NCBI RefSeq assembly: GCF_002368415.1
Contig: NZ_AP018290.1
Span: forward strand, 2,111,470 to 2,175,469
Direction of reading: 5' to 3'
Source: Calothrix sp. NIES-4105
Lineage (GTDB): Bacteria > Cyanobacteriota > Cyanobacteriia > Cyanobacteriales > Nostocaceae
DNA: 64,000 nt
Part shown: one piece after another, positions 53,581 through 61,224 of the stretch
How the letters are laid out: every line of letters starts with the position of its first letter
Position numbering within the stretch: the first letter of the stretch is position 1
Notes under the pieces: model-generated
Told to the model about the DNA's origin: nothing
Database searches by the model: none
What the model saw: the letters and a program-made list of their open reading frames with translations, nothing else
Position numbers and translations under genes: made by a program

Positions 53581-55020
53581 TTAGCCGACGCTGCCTTCGA
53601 GTTTGAGGCTGAGTAATTTGTCTGCTTCGACAGCAAACTCCATTGGTAGCTGGTTAAATACGTCTTTACAGAAGCCGCTTATCATCATTGATATTGCGTC
53701 TTCGGATGAAATGCCCCGCTGTGTGAAGTAGAATAGTTGGTCTTCTCCAATCTTCGATGTCGATGCTTCGTGTTCTACTTTGGCTGTATGGTTCTGTACT
53801 TGGATATATGGAAAAGTATTCGCGTGGGCATTATCCCCTATTAACATCGAGTCGCACTGCGAGTAGTTTCTGGCGCCTGTTGCTTTGGGGTTAATTTTGA
53901 CTAAACCACGGTAGCTGTTGCTTGATTTGCCTGCGGAAATACCTTTGGAGATAATTGTGCTGCGGGTGTTTTTGCCGACGTGAACCATTTTGGTTCCAGT
54001 ATCAGCTTTCTGCATATTGTTGGTTAACGCTACAGAATAAAACTCCCCAACTGAGTTGTCGCCAACTAATACACAGCTTGGATATTTCCAAGTAATCGCT
54101 GAACCTGTTTCGACCTGTGTCCAAGAAATCTTAGAGTTAACGCCTTGGCACAAACCGCGCTTGGTAACGAAGTTGTAAATACCGCCTTTACCGTTGGCAT
54201 CACCAGCATACCAGTTTTGCACGGTGGAATATTTAATTTCGGCGTTATCGAGAGCTACTAATTCTACAACTGCGGCGTGTAACTGGTTGCTGTCGTACAT
54301 CGGCGCCGTACAACCTTCGAGGTACGATACATAGCTGCCTTCTTCGGCAACAATTAAAGTACGCTCAAATTGTCCGGTGTCACCGCTATTGATACGGAAG
54401 TAAGTACTAAGCTCCATTGGGCACTTAGTACCCTTCGGAATATACACAAATGATCCATCACTGAAAACAGCAGCATTCAATGCCGCAAAGTAGTTATCAG
54501 CAGCAGGTACAACACTACCTAAATACTTCTTGACTAATTCAGGATGTTCTTGTAGTGCCTCGGAAATGGAACAAAATATTACACCGTCTTTGGCAAGCTT
54601 CTCTTTGAAGGTAGTTGCTACAGAAACGCTATCAAATATTGCATCTACTGCGACGTTCGCCAAGCGCTTTTGTTCGGTCAAAGGAATACCCAATTTTTCA
54701 AACGTTTCCAGCAACGTTGGGTCTACCTCATCCAAACTGTCTAATTTTTTCTTCGCTTGCTTTGGCGCCGAGTAATAGATAATGTCTTGGTAATTGATGG
54801 GTGGGTAATTTAGACCAGACCAATCTGGCTCAGTCATCTTTAACCACTGGCGATACGCTCGCAGACGAAATTCCAACATGAACTCCGGTTCATTCTTCTT
54901 CTCGGAGATGAGGCGGATAATGTCTTCATTTAACCCACGCGGTATGGTGTCCGCCTCAATATCGGTGACGAAGCCATACTTGTAGGGTTGGTTGACTAGG
55001 GTTTTGACAGTAGCACTCAT
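53581..55020 (-). CDS. sufB: Fe-S cluster assembly scaffold SufB
   Basis: A 479-residue scaffold protein on which Fe-S clusters form. It shows [20 protein letters not shown] at the start, the [20 protein letters not shown] segment, [20 protein letters not shown] and the C-terminal [20 protein letters not shown]. It is the first gene of sufBCDS and is divergent from sufR across a 241-bp spacer with two SufR operators. Confidence 0.97.
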   Translation of the reverse strand: MSATVKTLVNQPYKYGFVTDIEADTIPRGLNEDIIRLISEKKNEPEFMLEFRLRAYRQWLKMTEPDWSGLNYPPINYQDIIYYSAPKQAKKKLDSLDEVDPTLLETFEKLGIPLTEQKRLANVAVDAIFDSVSVATTFKEKLAKDGVIFCSISEALQEHPELVKKYLGSVVPAADNYFAALNAAVFSDGSFVYIPKGTKCPMELSTYFRINSGDTGQFERTLIVAEEGSYVSYLEGCTAPMYDSNQLHAAVVELVALDNAEIKYSTVQNWYAGDANGKGGIYNFVTKRGLCQGVNSKISWTQVETGSAITWKYPSCVLVGDNSVGEFYSVALTNNMQKADTGTKMVHVGKNTRSTIISKGISAGKSSNSYRGLVKINPKATGARNYSQCDSMLIGDNAHANTFPYIQVQNHTAKVEHEASTSKIGEDQLFYFTQRGISSEDAISMMISGFCKDVFNQLPMEFAVEADKLLSLKLEGSVG

Positions 55021-55153
55021 TGGTAGTTCTCTTGTCCTAATTAAGGCGTTCTCTTTAAGGATGTTTAACGGGCTAGCCAGATGTTTTCTAGCTGTTTTTA
55101 GGTTTTTGTTACCACGGGGTAACAGGGCTGTTAGAATAGATTTAAGAGTAAAA

Positions 55154-55167
55154 CAACATCTATGTTG
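55154..55167. promoter_or_regulatory. SufR operator 1 (CAAC-N6-GTTG)
   Basis: CAACATCTATGTTG within AAACAACATCTATGTTGTTT matches the CAAC-N6-GTTG site described for SufR in Synechocystis. It lies in the sufB/sufR spacer. Confidence 0.85.
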
Positions 55168-55198
55168 TTTAATGTATCTCTATTTTACGCTAAATTAA

Positions 55199-55212
55199 CA
55201 ACAAGAATGTTG
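55199..55212. promoter_or_regulatory. SufR operator 2 (CAAC-N6-GTTG)
   Basis: CAACAAGAATGTTG, 45 bp from operator 1 start to start and 50 bp before the sufR start, suits repression of both sufB and sufR. Confidence 0.85.
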
Positions 55213-55261
55213 TTAAAGTCAATTTTTTTTGAAATTATTTTGGAAATTAACTGGGACGAAC

Positions 55262-55921
55262 ATGCAAACAGCGCAGCAGTCCTCTAAGCAAGATATCCTA
55301 GAGTATCTTTTGAAACACACCCAAGCATCAGCACTCGAACTTGCCGATGCATTAGAGATTAGTGTCCAAGCGGTTCGGCGCCATTTAAAGGATTTAGAGT
55401 CAGAGGAATTGATTGTAAATTCGGCTAACTTACAAACAGGAACGGGGCGCCCGCAACATATATATAAATTAAGTCAGCAAGGACGCAATAGCCTACGAAA
55501 GGATTTTGTCGATAGCTATGGAGACTTTGCCGTATCACTGTTAGACACTGTAGCCCAAACAGTGGGACGCGAACAAGTAAGCATGATATTACGTTTACAG
55601 TGGCAGCGTAAAGCAGTTGAGTACCACCAAAAATTAGGAACGGCGCCATTAAAAGACCGGGTGGCAATGCTAGTAGAGTTACGAAAAGCCGAGGGTTACA
55701 TGGCAGAGTGGCATCCGGTAGAATCATCGGATCAGCGTTTTATTATCGCAGAACATAATTGTGCCATATCGAACGTCGCAGAGTCTTTCCCCAGCGTATG
55801 CGGTCACGAATTAGAAATGTTTGCCGCTGTATTGCCTGATTGTACAGTCGAGCGTACCCATTGGATAATCAATGGTGAACACCGCTGTGGCTATTTAGTG
55901 CAGTCACGAAAGATGAAGTAA
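55262..55921 (+). CDS. sufR: SufR, Fe-S-dependent repressor of the suf operon
   Basis: A 219-residue DeoR/ArsR-like winged-helix regulator. The N-terminal HTH (about 10-70, SALELADALEISVQAVRRHL, then GRPQHIYKLS) precedes a C-terminal domain with Cys in HNCAISNV, FPSVCGHE, LPDCTVE and EHRCGY, which provide the 4Fe-4S ligands in SufR. With a cluster it represses sufBCDS and itself; loss of the cluster under iron or oxidative stress relieves repression. ATG 55262 (MQTAQQSS) is preferred over 55229. Confidence 0.95.
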   Translation: MQTAQQSSKQDILEYLLKHTQASALELADALEISVQAVRRHLKDLESEELIVNSANLQTGTGRPQHIYKLSQQGRNSLRKDFVDSYGDFAVSLLDTVAQTVGREQVSMILRLQWQRKAVEYHQKLGTAPLKDRVAMLVELRKAEGYMAEWHPVESSDQRFIIAEHNCAISNVAESFPSVCGHELEMFAAVLPDCTVERTHWIINGEHRCGYLVQSRKMK

Positions 55922-56110
55922 AATTAAATAAATTAAGTTTCATTACTAAATATATAGTTTATGTGAAGATTGTTGAGTAATTGGTAATCTGATTTACCGA
56001 TTAACTACACTCATCAGTTTTTGGGTATTTGTTCGTAGTAGCGCAAAGAGCGCCTCATATTCAAGCACTCACCATACCCACTAAAAACAGCAATATATCA
56101 AGGACTAATC

Positions 56111-56371
56111 ATGGAAACCCAACCACAACAACCAGGAGCGCAATTTTTAACCTTAGAAGAATCAGCAAAAGTAGATGCAGCCCTACTTTCTTCACCAGAA
56201 AAATTTTTAGCTAGACTAACAGCATCCTCGCATAAGCTATTAATACATATCGCCAACTCATACGGTATCACCGTAGAAGAACTAAGCACACAGCAAATAA
56301 TCGCTTGGTTTGAAAAAGACGGTAAAATTCGTCGCGAACAAGGAATCGAAGCAGCTTATTTAAAATGGTAA
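56111..56371 (+). CDS. Conserved hypothetical protein
   Basis: An 86-residue, mostly helical, soluble protein (FLTLEESAKVDAALLSSPEK, FLARLTASSHKLLIHIANSY, then a charged tail IRREQGIEAAYLKW). No domain is recognised. CAAGGACTAATC before ATG gives a weak ribosome binding site. It lies alone between sufR and a minus-strand membrane gene. Confidence 0.7.
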   Translation: METQPQQPGAQFLTLEESAKVDAALLSSPEKFLARLTASSHKLLIHIANSYGITVEELSTQQIIAWFEKDGKIRREQGIEAAYLKW

Positions 56372-56459
56372 AAACATATTACCCTTTCCCCTTTACCCAA
56401 ATAAAAAACACCCAAGTGGGTGCTACAAGGAAGTGATTGCTGATTGTTAATAGAAATCA

Positions 56460-57086
56460 TTACACGTAATTATTTGTGCGTGGACTGCGTGTACCAGCAG
56501 CGGCGCCTATCATTGAAGCGAGTAGTCCGAGCAGTGAACCAAACACAAACCACCATAAACCTTGACGTACAGCAGCAGCAGTTTCACGAGCTTGTTGTGC
56601 GCTAACGTTAGCTTGAGGAACATTAACACCACCTTGTTGCTGCACTTGGTTGATAACTTCTCCTGCGTTTGATGCAGCAACACCAAAAGCACCAGATACA
56701 CCACTTGCTAATAACCAAGAACTAACAGCTAAAGTTGTTGCCCAAAGAATAGCACCGTTAAGTAATGCAGTGTTACGGTTCATTGGACCACAAGCGCGCG
56801 CTGTCACCCAACCACCAGTAAATAAAGAAATTAATAAACCAATAGTAGACCAAATACCAACATTACCAGCAACATCTCCAGCAATTGTTCTAGGTCTACC
56901 AGAACCTTCTACAGTACCGGCGCCAATTGCAGAAAACATTGCGCTAAGAATTAATTGAGTAGCTAATGCGACTAGCAAACCAGATATGATAGGGCCCCAA
57001 CGAACGCGGTCATGGTAATCGGCAACTCGACCAACCACAGCGGGTTCCTGAATAACATCATCACCAACTCGATTTACATATGACAT
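56460..57086 (-). CDS. Conserved membrane protein, unknown function
   Basis: A 208-residue protein with a 28-residue soluble head and about four hydrophobic segments (WGPIISGLLVALATQLILSA, WSTIGLLISLFTGGWVTA, LLNGAILWATTLAVSSWLLA and GLWWFVFGSLLGLLASMIGA). Between segments 3 and 4 lies a Gln/Asn/Val-rich loop (about 143-172). GGAGAA-type ribosome binding site precedes the ATG. The layout recalls membrane proteins often annotated as TIGR04086 or YrzE-like; I cannot assign a role. Confidence 0.75.
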   Translation of the reverse strand: MSYVNRVGDDVIQEPAVVGRVADYHDRVRWGPIISGLLVALATQLILSAMFSAIGAGTVEGSGRPRTIAGDVAGNVGIWSTIGLLISLFTGGWVTARACGPMNRNTALLNGAILWATTLAVSSWLLASGVSGAFGVAASNAGEVINQVQQQGGVNVPQANVSAQQARETAAAVRQGLWWFVFGSLLGLLASMIGAAAGTRSPRTNNYV

Positions 57087-57323
57087 AGCTTTTCTCCTTA
57101 CCGTTTAAGTAAATTTTTTGTCTTTTTTCTGATGATGTCTATGATTTAAATGCATATTAGCTATAAACATATCTATCACTGGAAATACTTATTTAATCTA
57201 TCCTTAGTTATAAAGGTAAACTAAGTCTATTGAAATAAAAAATTAAGTGTATAGAATATCTGGAAACTTTAATATTTATTAAGTATATGTAGTATTTATA
57301 AAATCTTCATAAAACTATAGATT

Positions 57324-57351
57324 GTAAAGACGCGAATATTCGCGTCTCTAC
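57324..57351. repeat. 28-bp GTAGAGACG palindrome, copy 5
   Basis: GTAAAGACGCGAAT faces ATTCGCGTCTCTAC, 28 bp with one mismatch. Confidence 0.82.
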
Positions 57352-57572
57352 ATTTATGATTTTTTTACAAATCAGATACGACTACCATATTTTCGATTTT
57401 AAGTTCAAATTAAATATAATAGGACTTAGGCAACAGGCACATAAAAACCGTAGGGTGCGTGACGCTTCGGAAAAAATTAGAACGTAGTGATTAGACTTGT
57501 AGCCTGATCGCACCGAATAAGCGATTGTGACAATATCGTAAGTCATGCATAATTATCATTCACATTTGTTAG

Positions 57573-57613
57573 CAGGTAGAGACGTGAGAATTCGCGTTGC
57601 TATATCTACCTGC
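57573..57613. repeat. Extended hairpin related to the GTAGAGACG family
   Basis: GCAGGTAGA at the left pairs with TCTACCTGC at the right, enclosing GACGTGAGAATTCGCGTTGC. It looks like a degenerate family member inside a longer stem, at the 3' side of the UPF0145 gene. Confidence 0.6.
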
Positions 57614-57636
57614 CAAACAAATGCAACCCACATTAA

Positions 57637-57960
57637 TCAAACTCTGACTGCAGTACCGCTAGCAGTTATAAGTAAAAGAACTCCAGATTGGTCAACATTA
57701 ATTGTACCCGTGTCAATTTCTATACCAACAACTGCATTTGCTCCAAGGCGCCTTGCTCGTTGTTCAAGTTCATCAAGAGCTTTTTGTTGTCCTTCCTCAA
57801 ATAATCTTTCATAGCTAGCAGTGCGTCCACCAATAATGTCACGTATACCTGCGAAAAAGTCGCGTAGGAAATTGCTGCCATACACCACCTGCGCGGTAAC
57901 TACACCCAGGTAGGACTGAACAATCGTTCCTTGGATGACATCTGTAGTAGTTAAAATCAT
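57637..57960 (-). CDS. UPF0145 (YbjQ-like) protein
   Basis: A 107-residue protein of the YbjQ family: MILTTTDVIQGTIVQSYLGV, then FAGIRDIIGGRTASYERLFE, ALDELEQRARRLGANAVVGI and VLLLITASGTAVRV. These form pentameric beta-rich assemblies of unknown role. ATG 57960 has GGAG 7 bases upstream on the minus strand and begins at the conserved part, so the upstream ATG 57996 is rejected. Confidence 0.9.
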   Translation of the reverse strand: MILTTTDVIQGTIVQSYLGVVTAQVVYGSNFLRDFFAGIRDIIGGRTASYERLFEEGQQKALDELEQRARRLGANAVVGIEIDTGTINVDQSGVLLLITASGTAVRV

Positions 57961-58212
57961 CGCATTCTCCAAAGGAAATATAACTAAGGCTTGCATTGAT
58001 TACAGTTTTTGTTTCATCCGTATAACCCGAAACTGTATCAATAGCAACGGTTTACATAAGATTTAGGTACGGGGAACATACTGTCTCAATAGTAAATCTT
58101 TTGTAAAAGTAAAGTAATGGAGTTTCCAAAACTGAATATTTTTGTTTTAATGTACTAGCGATTACGGAAATTTAGAAAATAACATTGGCAAAAAACTTTC
58201 AGGAAATTTACT

Positions 58213-58896
58213 GTGTATAATCGAACATCATTTATTTTAAGTGTTCTCTTACTAGGAAGCATTGCGGCAACAGTACCAACCAAGGCAAACGCGCAGGTTG
58301 TAGCGCAAGCTCAACAGACAAATCAACAGGTCAAGCAACTTCTAGAGGACGGGCGCCGGATGGTTGATTCAGGCGACTACAATGGAGCTATTAGCGTTTA
58401 TCAACAAGCTGCCAATTTAGAGCCAAAAAATGCCTCAATTCATTCGGGAATAGGTTATTTGTATGCATTGCAGGGAAATTTCCAAACTGCCCTATCCTCG
58501 TATCGTAGAGCAGTAGCACTCAACCCTAATAATGCTGACTATCAATATGCACTAGCTTACATCAGTGGTAACTTAAACGATAACCGCACAGCGAGGGACG
58601 CATATCGCAGAGCTATCCAACTTAACCGAAGTAACATTGATGCTTATTTAGGACTAGCAACAGTACTACTGCGTTTAGGAGAGACTAATAACGCAATGTG
58701 GGCAACTGAGCAAGCAATGAATATAGATAGAAACAATCCTCAAGTCTTTGAATTACGTGGTACGTTCTTAATGAAACAAGGCAAAAAAGGAGATGCTGTA
58801 ACCTTGTTTAGAAGAGCGCGCGAAATATATCAAAGACAAGGAAAACAAGAAAACGTCACCCGTATTGACGCAACATTACGGCAACTCGGAGGATGA
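58213..58896 (+). CDS. Exported TPR-repeat protein
   Basis: A 227-residue protein translated from GTG 58213. It has a signal peptide (about 1-27, FILSVLLLGSIAATVPTKANA with an ANA-type cleavage site) and five tandem TPR motifs (about 37-220), for example LEDGRRMVDSGDYNGAISVY and LNPNNADYQYALAYISGNLN. It probably acts as a periplasmic or lumenal protein-binding scaffold. A strong hairpin terminator follows 20 bp after the stop. Confidence 0.87.
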   Translation: MYNRTSFILSVLLLGSIAATVPTKANAQVVAQAQQTNQQVKQLLEDGRRMVDSGDYNGAISVYQQAANLEPKNASIHSGIGYLYALQGNFQTALSSYRRAVALNPNNADYQYALAYISGNLNDNRTARDAYRRAIQLNRSNIDAYLGLATVLLRLGETNNAMWATEQAMNIDRNNPQVFELRGTFLMKQGKKGDAVTLFRRAREIYQRQGKQENVTRIDATLRQLGG

Positions 58897-58915
58897 TACG
58901 ATTTTTCAGATTCCC

Positions 58916-58952
58916 TCAGATTCCCGACTTCTCACAGAAGTCGGGAATCTGA
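58916..58952. terminator. Bidirectional terminator hairpin
   Basis: TCAGATTCCCGACTTC (58916-58931) and GAAGTCGGGAATCTGA (58937-58952) form a perfect 16-bp stem around TCACA, between the convergent TPR and ABC transporter genes. Confidence 0.85.
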
Positions 58953-58953
58953 A

Positions 58954-60699
58954 CTAAACGCTAAATTGTTTTGTATGTAATTTTGCGTAGCGTCCTTGTA
59001 TATCTAGTAAGTGTTCGTGGCTTCCAGATTCGACGATTTGTCCTCTTTCTAGAACAAGTATTCTATCGCTTTTCCTGACAGTTGATAATCTGTGAGCAAT
59101 AATAAAGACCGTTCTGCCTTGCATTAATCTTTCGAGTGCTTCTTGTACTAAAGCTTCGGACTCAGAGTCTAACGCGGATGTGGCTTCATCGAGAATGAGA
59201 ATACGTGGGTTAAGAAGAACCGCACGCGCGATAGCGATACGTTGTCTTTGCCCCCCTGATAAATTAACACCGCGTTCGCCAACCAAAGTATAATAACCAT
59301 CGGGCATTTGGCTGATAAATTGGTGAGCGTTGGCTATTTTTGCAGCATTCTCTACAGCTTGCATGTCAAAAGACTCTTGTCCAAAGGCAATATTTTCGGC
59401 AATAGTGCCAGAAAACATCGTGGTTTCTTGGGGTACTATGCCAATTTGGCGCCTTAAACTATTTAATGTGACATCACGTATATTGACACCATCGATAAAT
59501 ATGTCGCCATTTTGAGGGTCATAGAAACGTGGTAGTAAGTTAACAAAAGTCGTTTTACCTGAACCACTGGCGCCAACTAGTGCAATTGCTTCACCAGGAT
59601 ATGCCATTAAGCTTATATTATTCAAAACAGGTTCATTTGGTTTATAAGCAAAAGACACGCGACGATATTCGACTTTACCGCTAACTGTGGGGAGTACATC
59701 AGCATTGGGTTTTTCTTCAACAGCAGGTTTAATAGCAAGTAATTCAAATACTCTATCTACAGATGCTTCAGCCTCTTTGAATAAATTATAGTTGGTTGTA
59801 GTGTGACCTACAGGGTCTATTAATAAAGCGGCGCCACTTAGAAAGCTGAAAAACTTACCAGTAGTTAAATTACCTGCGGAAATTTGCCAAGCTGCAAAGA
59901 AAAGTAACAATAAGAAACTTAAAGCCTGTAAAAATCCGACAATTGGTACTTGAATTGCTTTTAAACGCTCCGTGGAATACTTCGCGCGCATAGCAACTTC
60001 TGCTTCTCTACCAAACCGTGCAATTTCGTATGCTTCAGCAGCAAAAGCTTGAACTATCCGAATACCATTAAAAACTTCAGTCAAAATCGCTGATAAATCC
60101 GAAACTTGATTTTGACTACGACGCGAGTATTTTTGTAGCCTTTCTCCAAACCAAGCAATTAATACTAACATAATTGGCACAACTACTAACGTTGCCAATG
60201 TTAGTTGCCAGCTGAGATATACCATATATATGGGAATCGCCACTAGCTGCAACGCACAGGGAATAAAATCATGTAGTAGCTTGTGAACGACTTCACCAAC
60301 TCGGTCAACATCTTCAGTGACGCGGTAAGATAAATCACCAGCCTTCGCCGTCTCAAAATAACTAAGATTAAGCTTTTGTAAATGTGCGTACACTTGCTTA
60401 CGTAGATTAAAAGATACGCGCAGTGCCGCTTTTGCCATGTAAATATCTTGCACCGACTGAAAAAAACCGCGTACCAGAAACACACCTCCCAAGATACAAG
60501 CAAGTTCAGCAATAGCAATTACATTACCATTCCCGAAAGGCGCCGAAAGTTTCTGCACCAGATGCATTAAACTCAGTGTTGCAAGAACATAACCCAGAAT
60601 ACCAATAAATCCCGTAGCGATATGGCGCCATTGGGGACGTATATACGGTAGAAGTAGCCAATAATTTGAACGGTTCGAGCTTTTCACCACACCACACAC
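58954..60699 (-). CDS. ABC exporter, fused permease-ATPase (MsbA/LmrA type)
   Basis: A 581-residue half-transporter. Six transmembrane helices fill about residues 15-310 with LSYFETAKAGDLSYRVTEDV in the first coupling region; the ATPase domain (about 345-575) has Walker A LVGASGSGKTTFVNLLPRFY, signature [14 protein letters not shown], Walker B ILILDEATSALD and the switch His in IIAHRLST. It should work as a homodimer exporting lipids, peptides or other hydrophobic compounds; the substrate is unknown. The short N-terminal MCGVVKSSNRS precedes YWLLLPYIRPQW, and internal starts are not better. Confidence 0.93.
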   Translation of the reverse strand: MCGVVKSSNRSNYWLLLPYIRPQWRHIATGFIGILGYVLATLSLMHLVQKLSAPFGNGNVIAIAELACILGGVFLVRGFFQSVQDIYMAKAALRVSFNLRKQVYAHLQKLNLSYFETAKAGDLSYRVTEDVDRVGEVVHKLLHDFIPCALQLVAIPIYMVYLSWQLTLATLVVVPIMLVLIAWFGERLQKYSRRSQNQVSDLSAILTEVFNGIRIVQAFAAEAYEIARFGREAEVAMRAKYSTERLKAIQVPIVGFLQALSFLLLLFFAAWQISAGNLTTGKFFSFLSGAALLIDPVGHTTTNYNLFKEAEASVDRVFELLAIKPAVEEKPNADVLPTVSGKVEYRRVSFAYKPNEPVLNNISLMAYPGEAIALVGASGSGKTTFVNLLPRFYDPQNGDIFIDGVNIRDVTLNSLRRQIGIVPQETTMFSGTIAENIAFGQESFDMQAVENAAKIANAHQFISQMPDGYYTLVGERGVNLSGGQRQRIAIARAVLLNPRILILDEATSALDSESEALVQEALERLMQGRTVFIIAHRLSTVRKSDRILVLERGQIVESGSHEHLLDIQGRYAKLHTKQFSV

Positions 60700-60767
60700 G
60701 ATATTTTCTTTTTAAGACGCTAGCAGATGAAGGGTAGTTTCTGATAGGTTACAGGAAAACGAAAATC

Positions 60768-60799
60768 TGGCAACGGATATAACGGATGTAACGGATAGT
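60768..60799 (+). repeat. ACGGATGTA-type short tandem repeat
   Basis: GGCAACGGATATAACGGATG followed by TAACGGATAG, units related to the array at 63313. A reverse-oriented copy lies at 61188-61224. Confidence 0.7.
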
Positions 60800-60884
60800 G
60801 GATAATTGTAGGTTGGGTTGAGAAACGTTCACGTAGTGTGCCGAAGGCAAAACCCAACATAGACTATAATTTTTATAAAGAATA

Positions 60885-61118
60885 ATGCCAAGTCTTAATT
60901 TAGACCAAACTATTAGAGCATGGTCAACCATTGCCGATAATGTCTTTGTTCCTCATAGTGAAGCAGAATATGAACGATTGGTTGAGATTTGTGATAGTTT
61001 AATTGACCACGTTGGTGAAGATGAAACTCATCCTCTAGCTTCTCTAATGGAGGTTATAGGTGTACTTATCGAAAATTATGAAGCAGAGCATGTTCCTGAA
61101 TTAGAAGAAACTTTCTAA
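60885..61118 (+). CDS. HigA-antitoxin-like short protein lacking the HTH
   Basis: A 77-residue acidic protein. AWSTIADNVFVPHSEAEYER, LVEICDSLIDHVGEDETHPL and IGVLIENYEAEHVPELEE match the N-terminal segment that precedes the helix-turn-helix in HigA-type antitoxins, but the frame stops before any HTH. No HigB toxin is seen next to it. It may be a truncated antitoxin or a stand-alone family member. The gene is bracketed by ACGGATGTA repeats. Confidence 0.65.
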   Translation: MPSLNLDQTIRAWSTIADNVFVPHSEAEYERLVEICDSLIDHVGEDETHPLASLMEVIGVLIENYEAEHVPELEETF

Positions 61119-61187
61119 TTTGATTTTAATCTTTCTAATTGGATTTTCATTTCAAGGCGCCCCAAAACTTCGCCACTATTTATAACA

Positions 61188-61224
61188 AATAACCCATCCG
61201 TTACATCCGTTATATCCGTTGCTA
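61188..61224 (-). repeat. ACGGATGTA-type short tandem repeat, inverted
   Basis: On the minus strand CTAGCAACGGATATAACGGA continues with TGTAACGGATGGG. It overlaps the stop of the kinase-FGE gene and directly follows its variable-looking C-terminus. Confidence 0.7.

Larger units (their letters stand above)
57087..57636. other. Spacer with palindromic repeats
   Basis: No gene. It contains a 28-bp palindrome (57324-57351), one GGTGCGTGACGC word at about 57453 and a longer hairpin at 57573-57613. The first half is A/T-rich and probably holds the promoter of the minus-strand membrane gene. Confidence 0.5.

Noticed and set aside
53478-53636. N-terminal extension of sufC
   Set aside because: The extra 53 residues translate the two GTAGGGTGGGCA palindromes; all SufC proteins start near [15 protein letters not shown].
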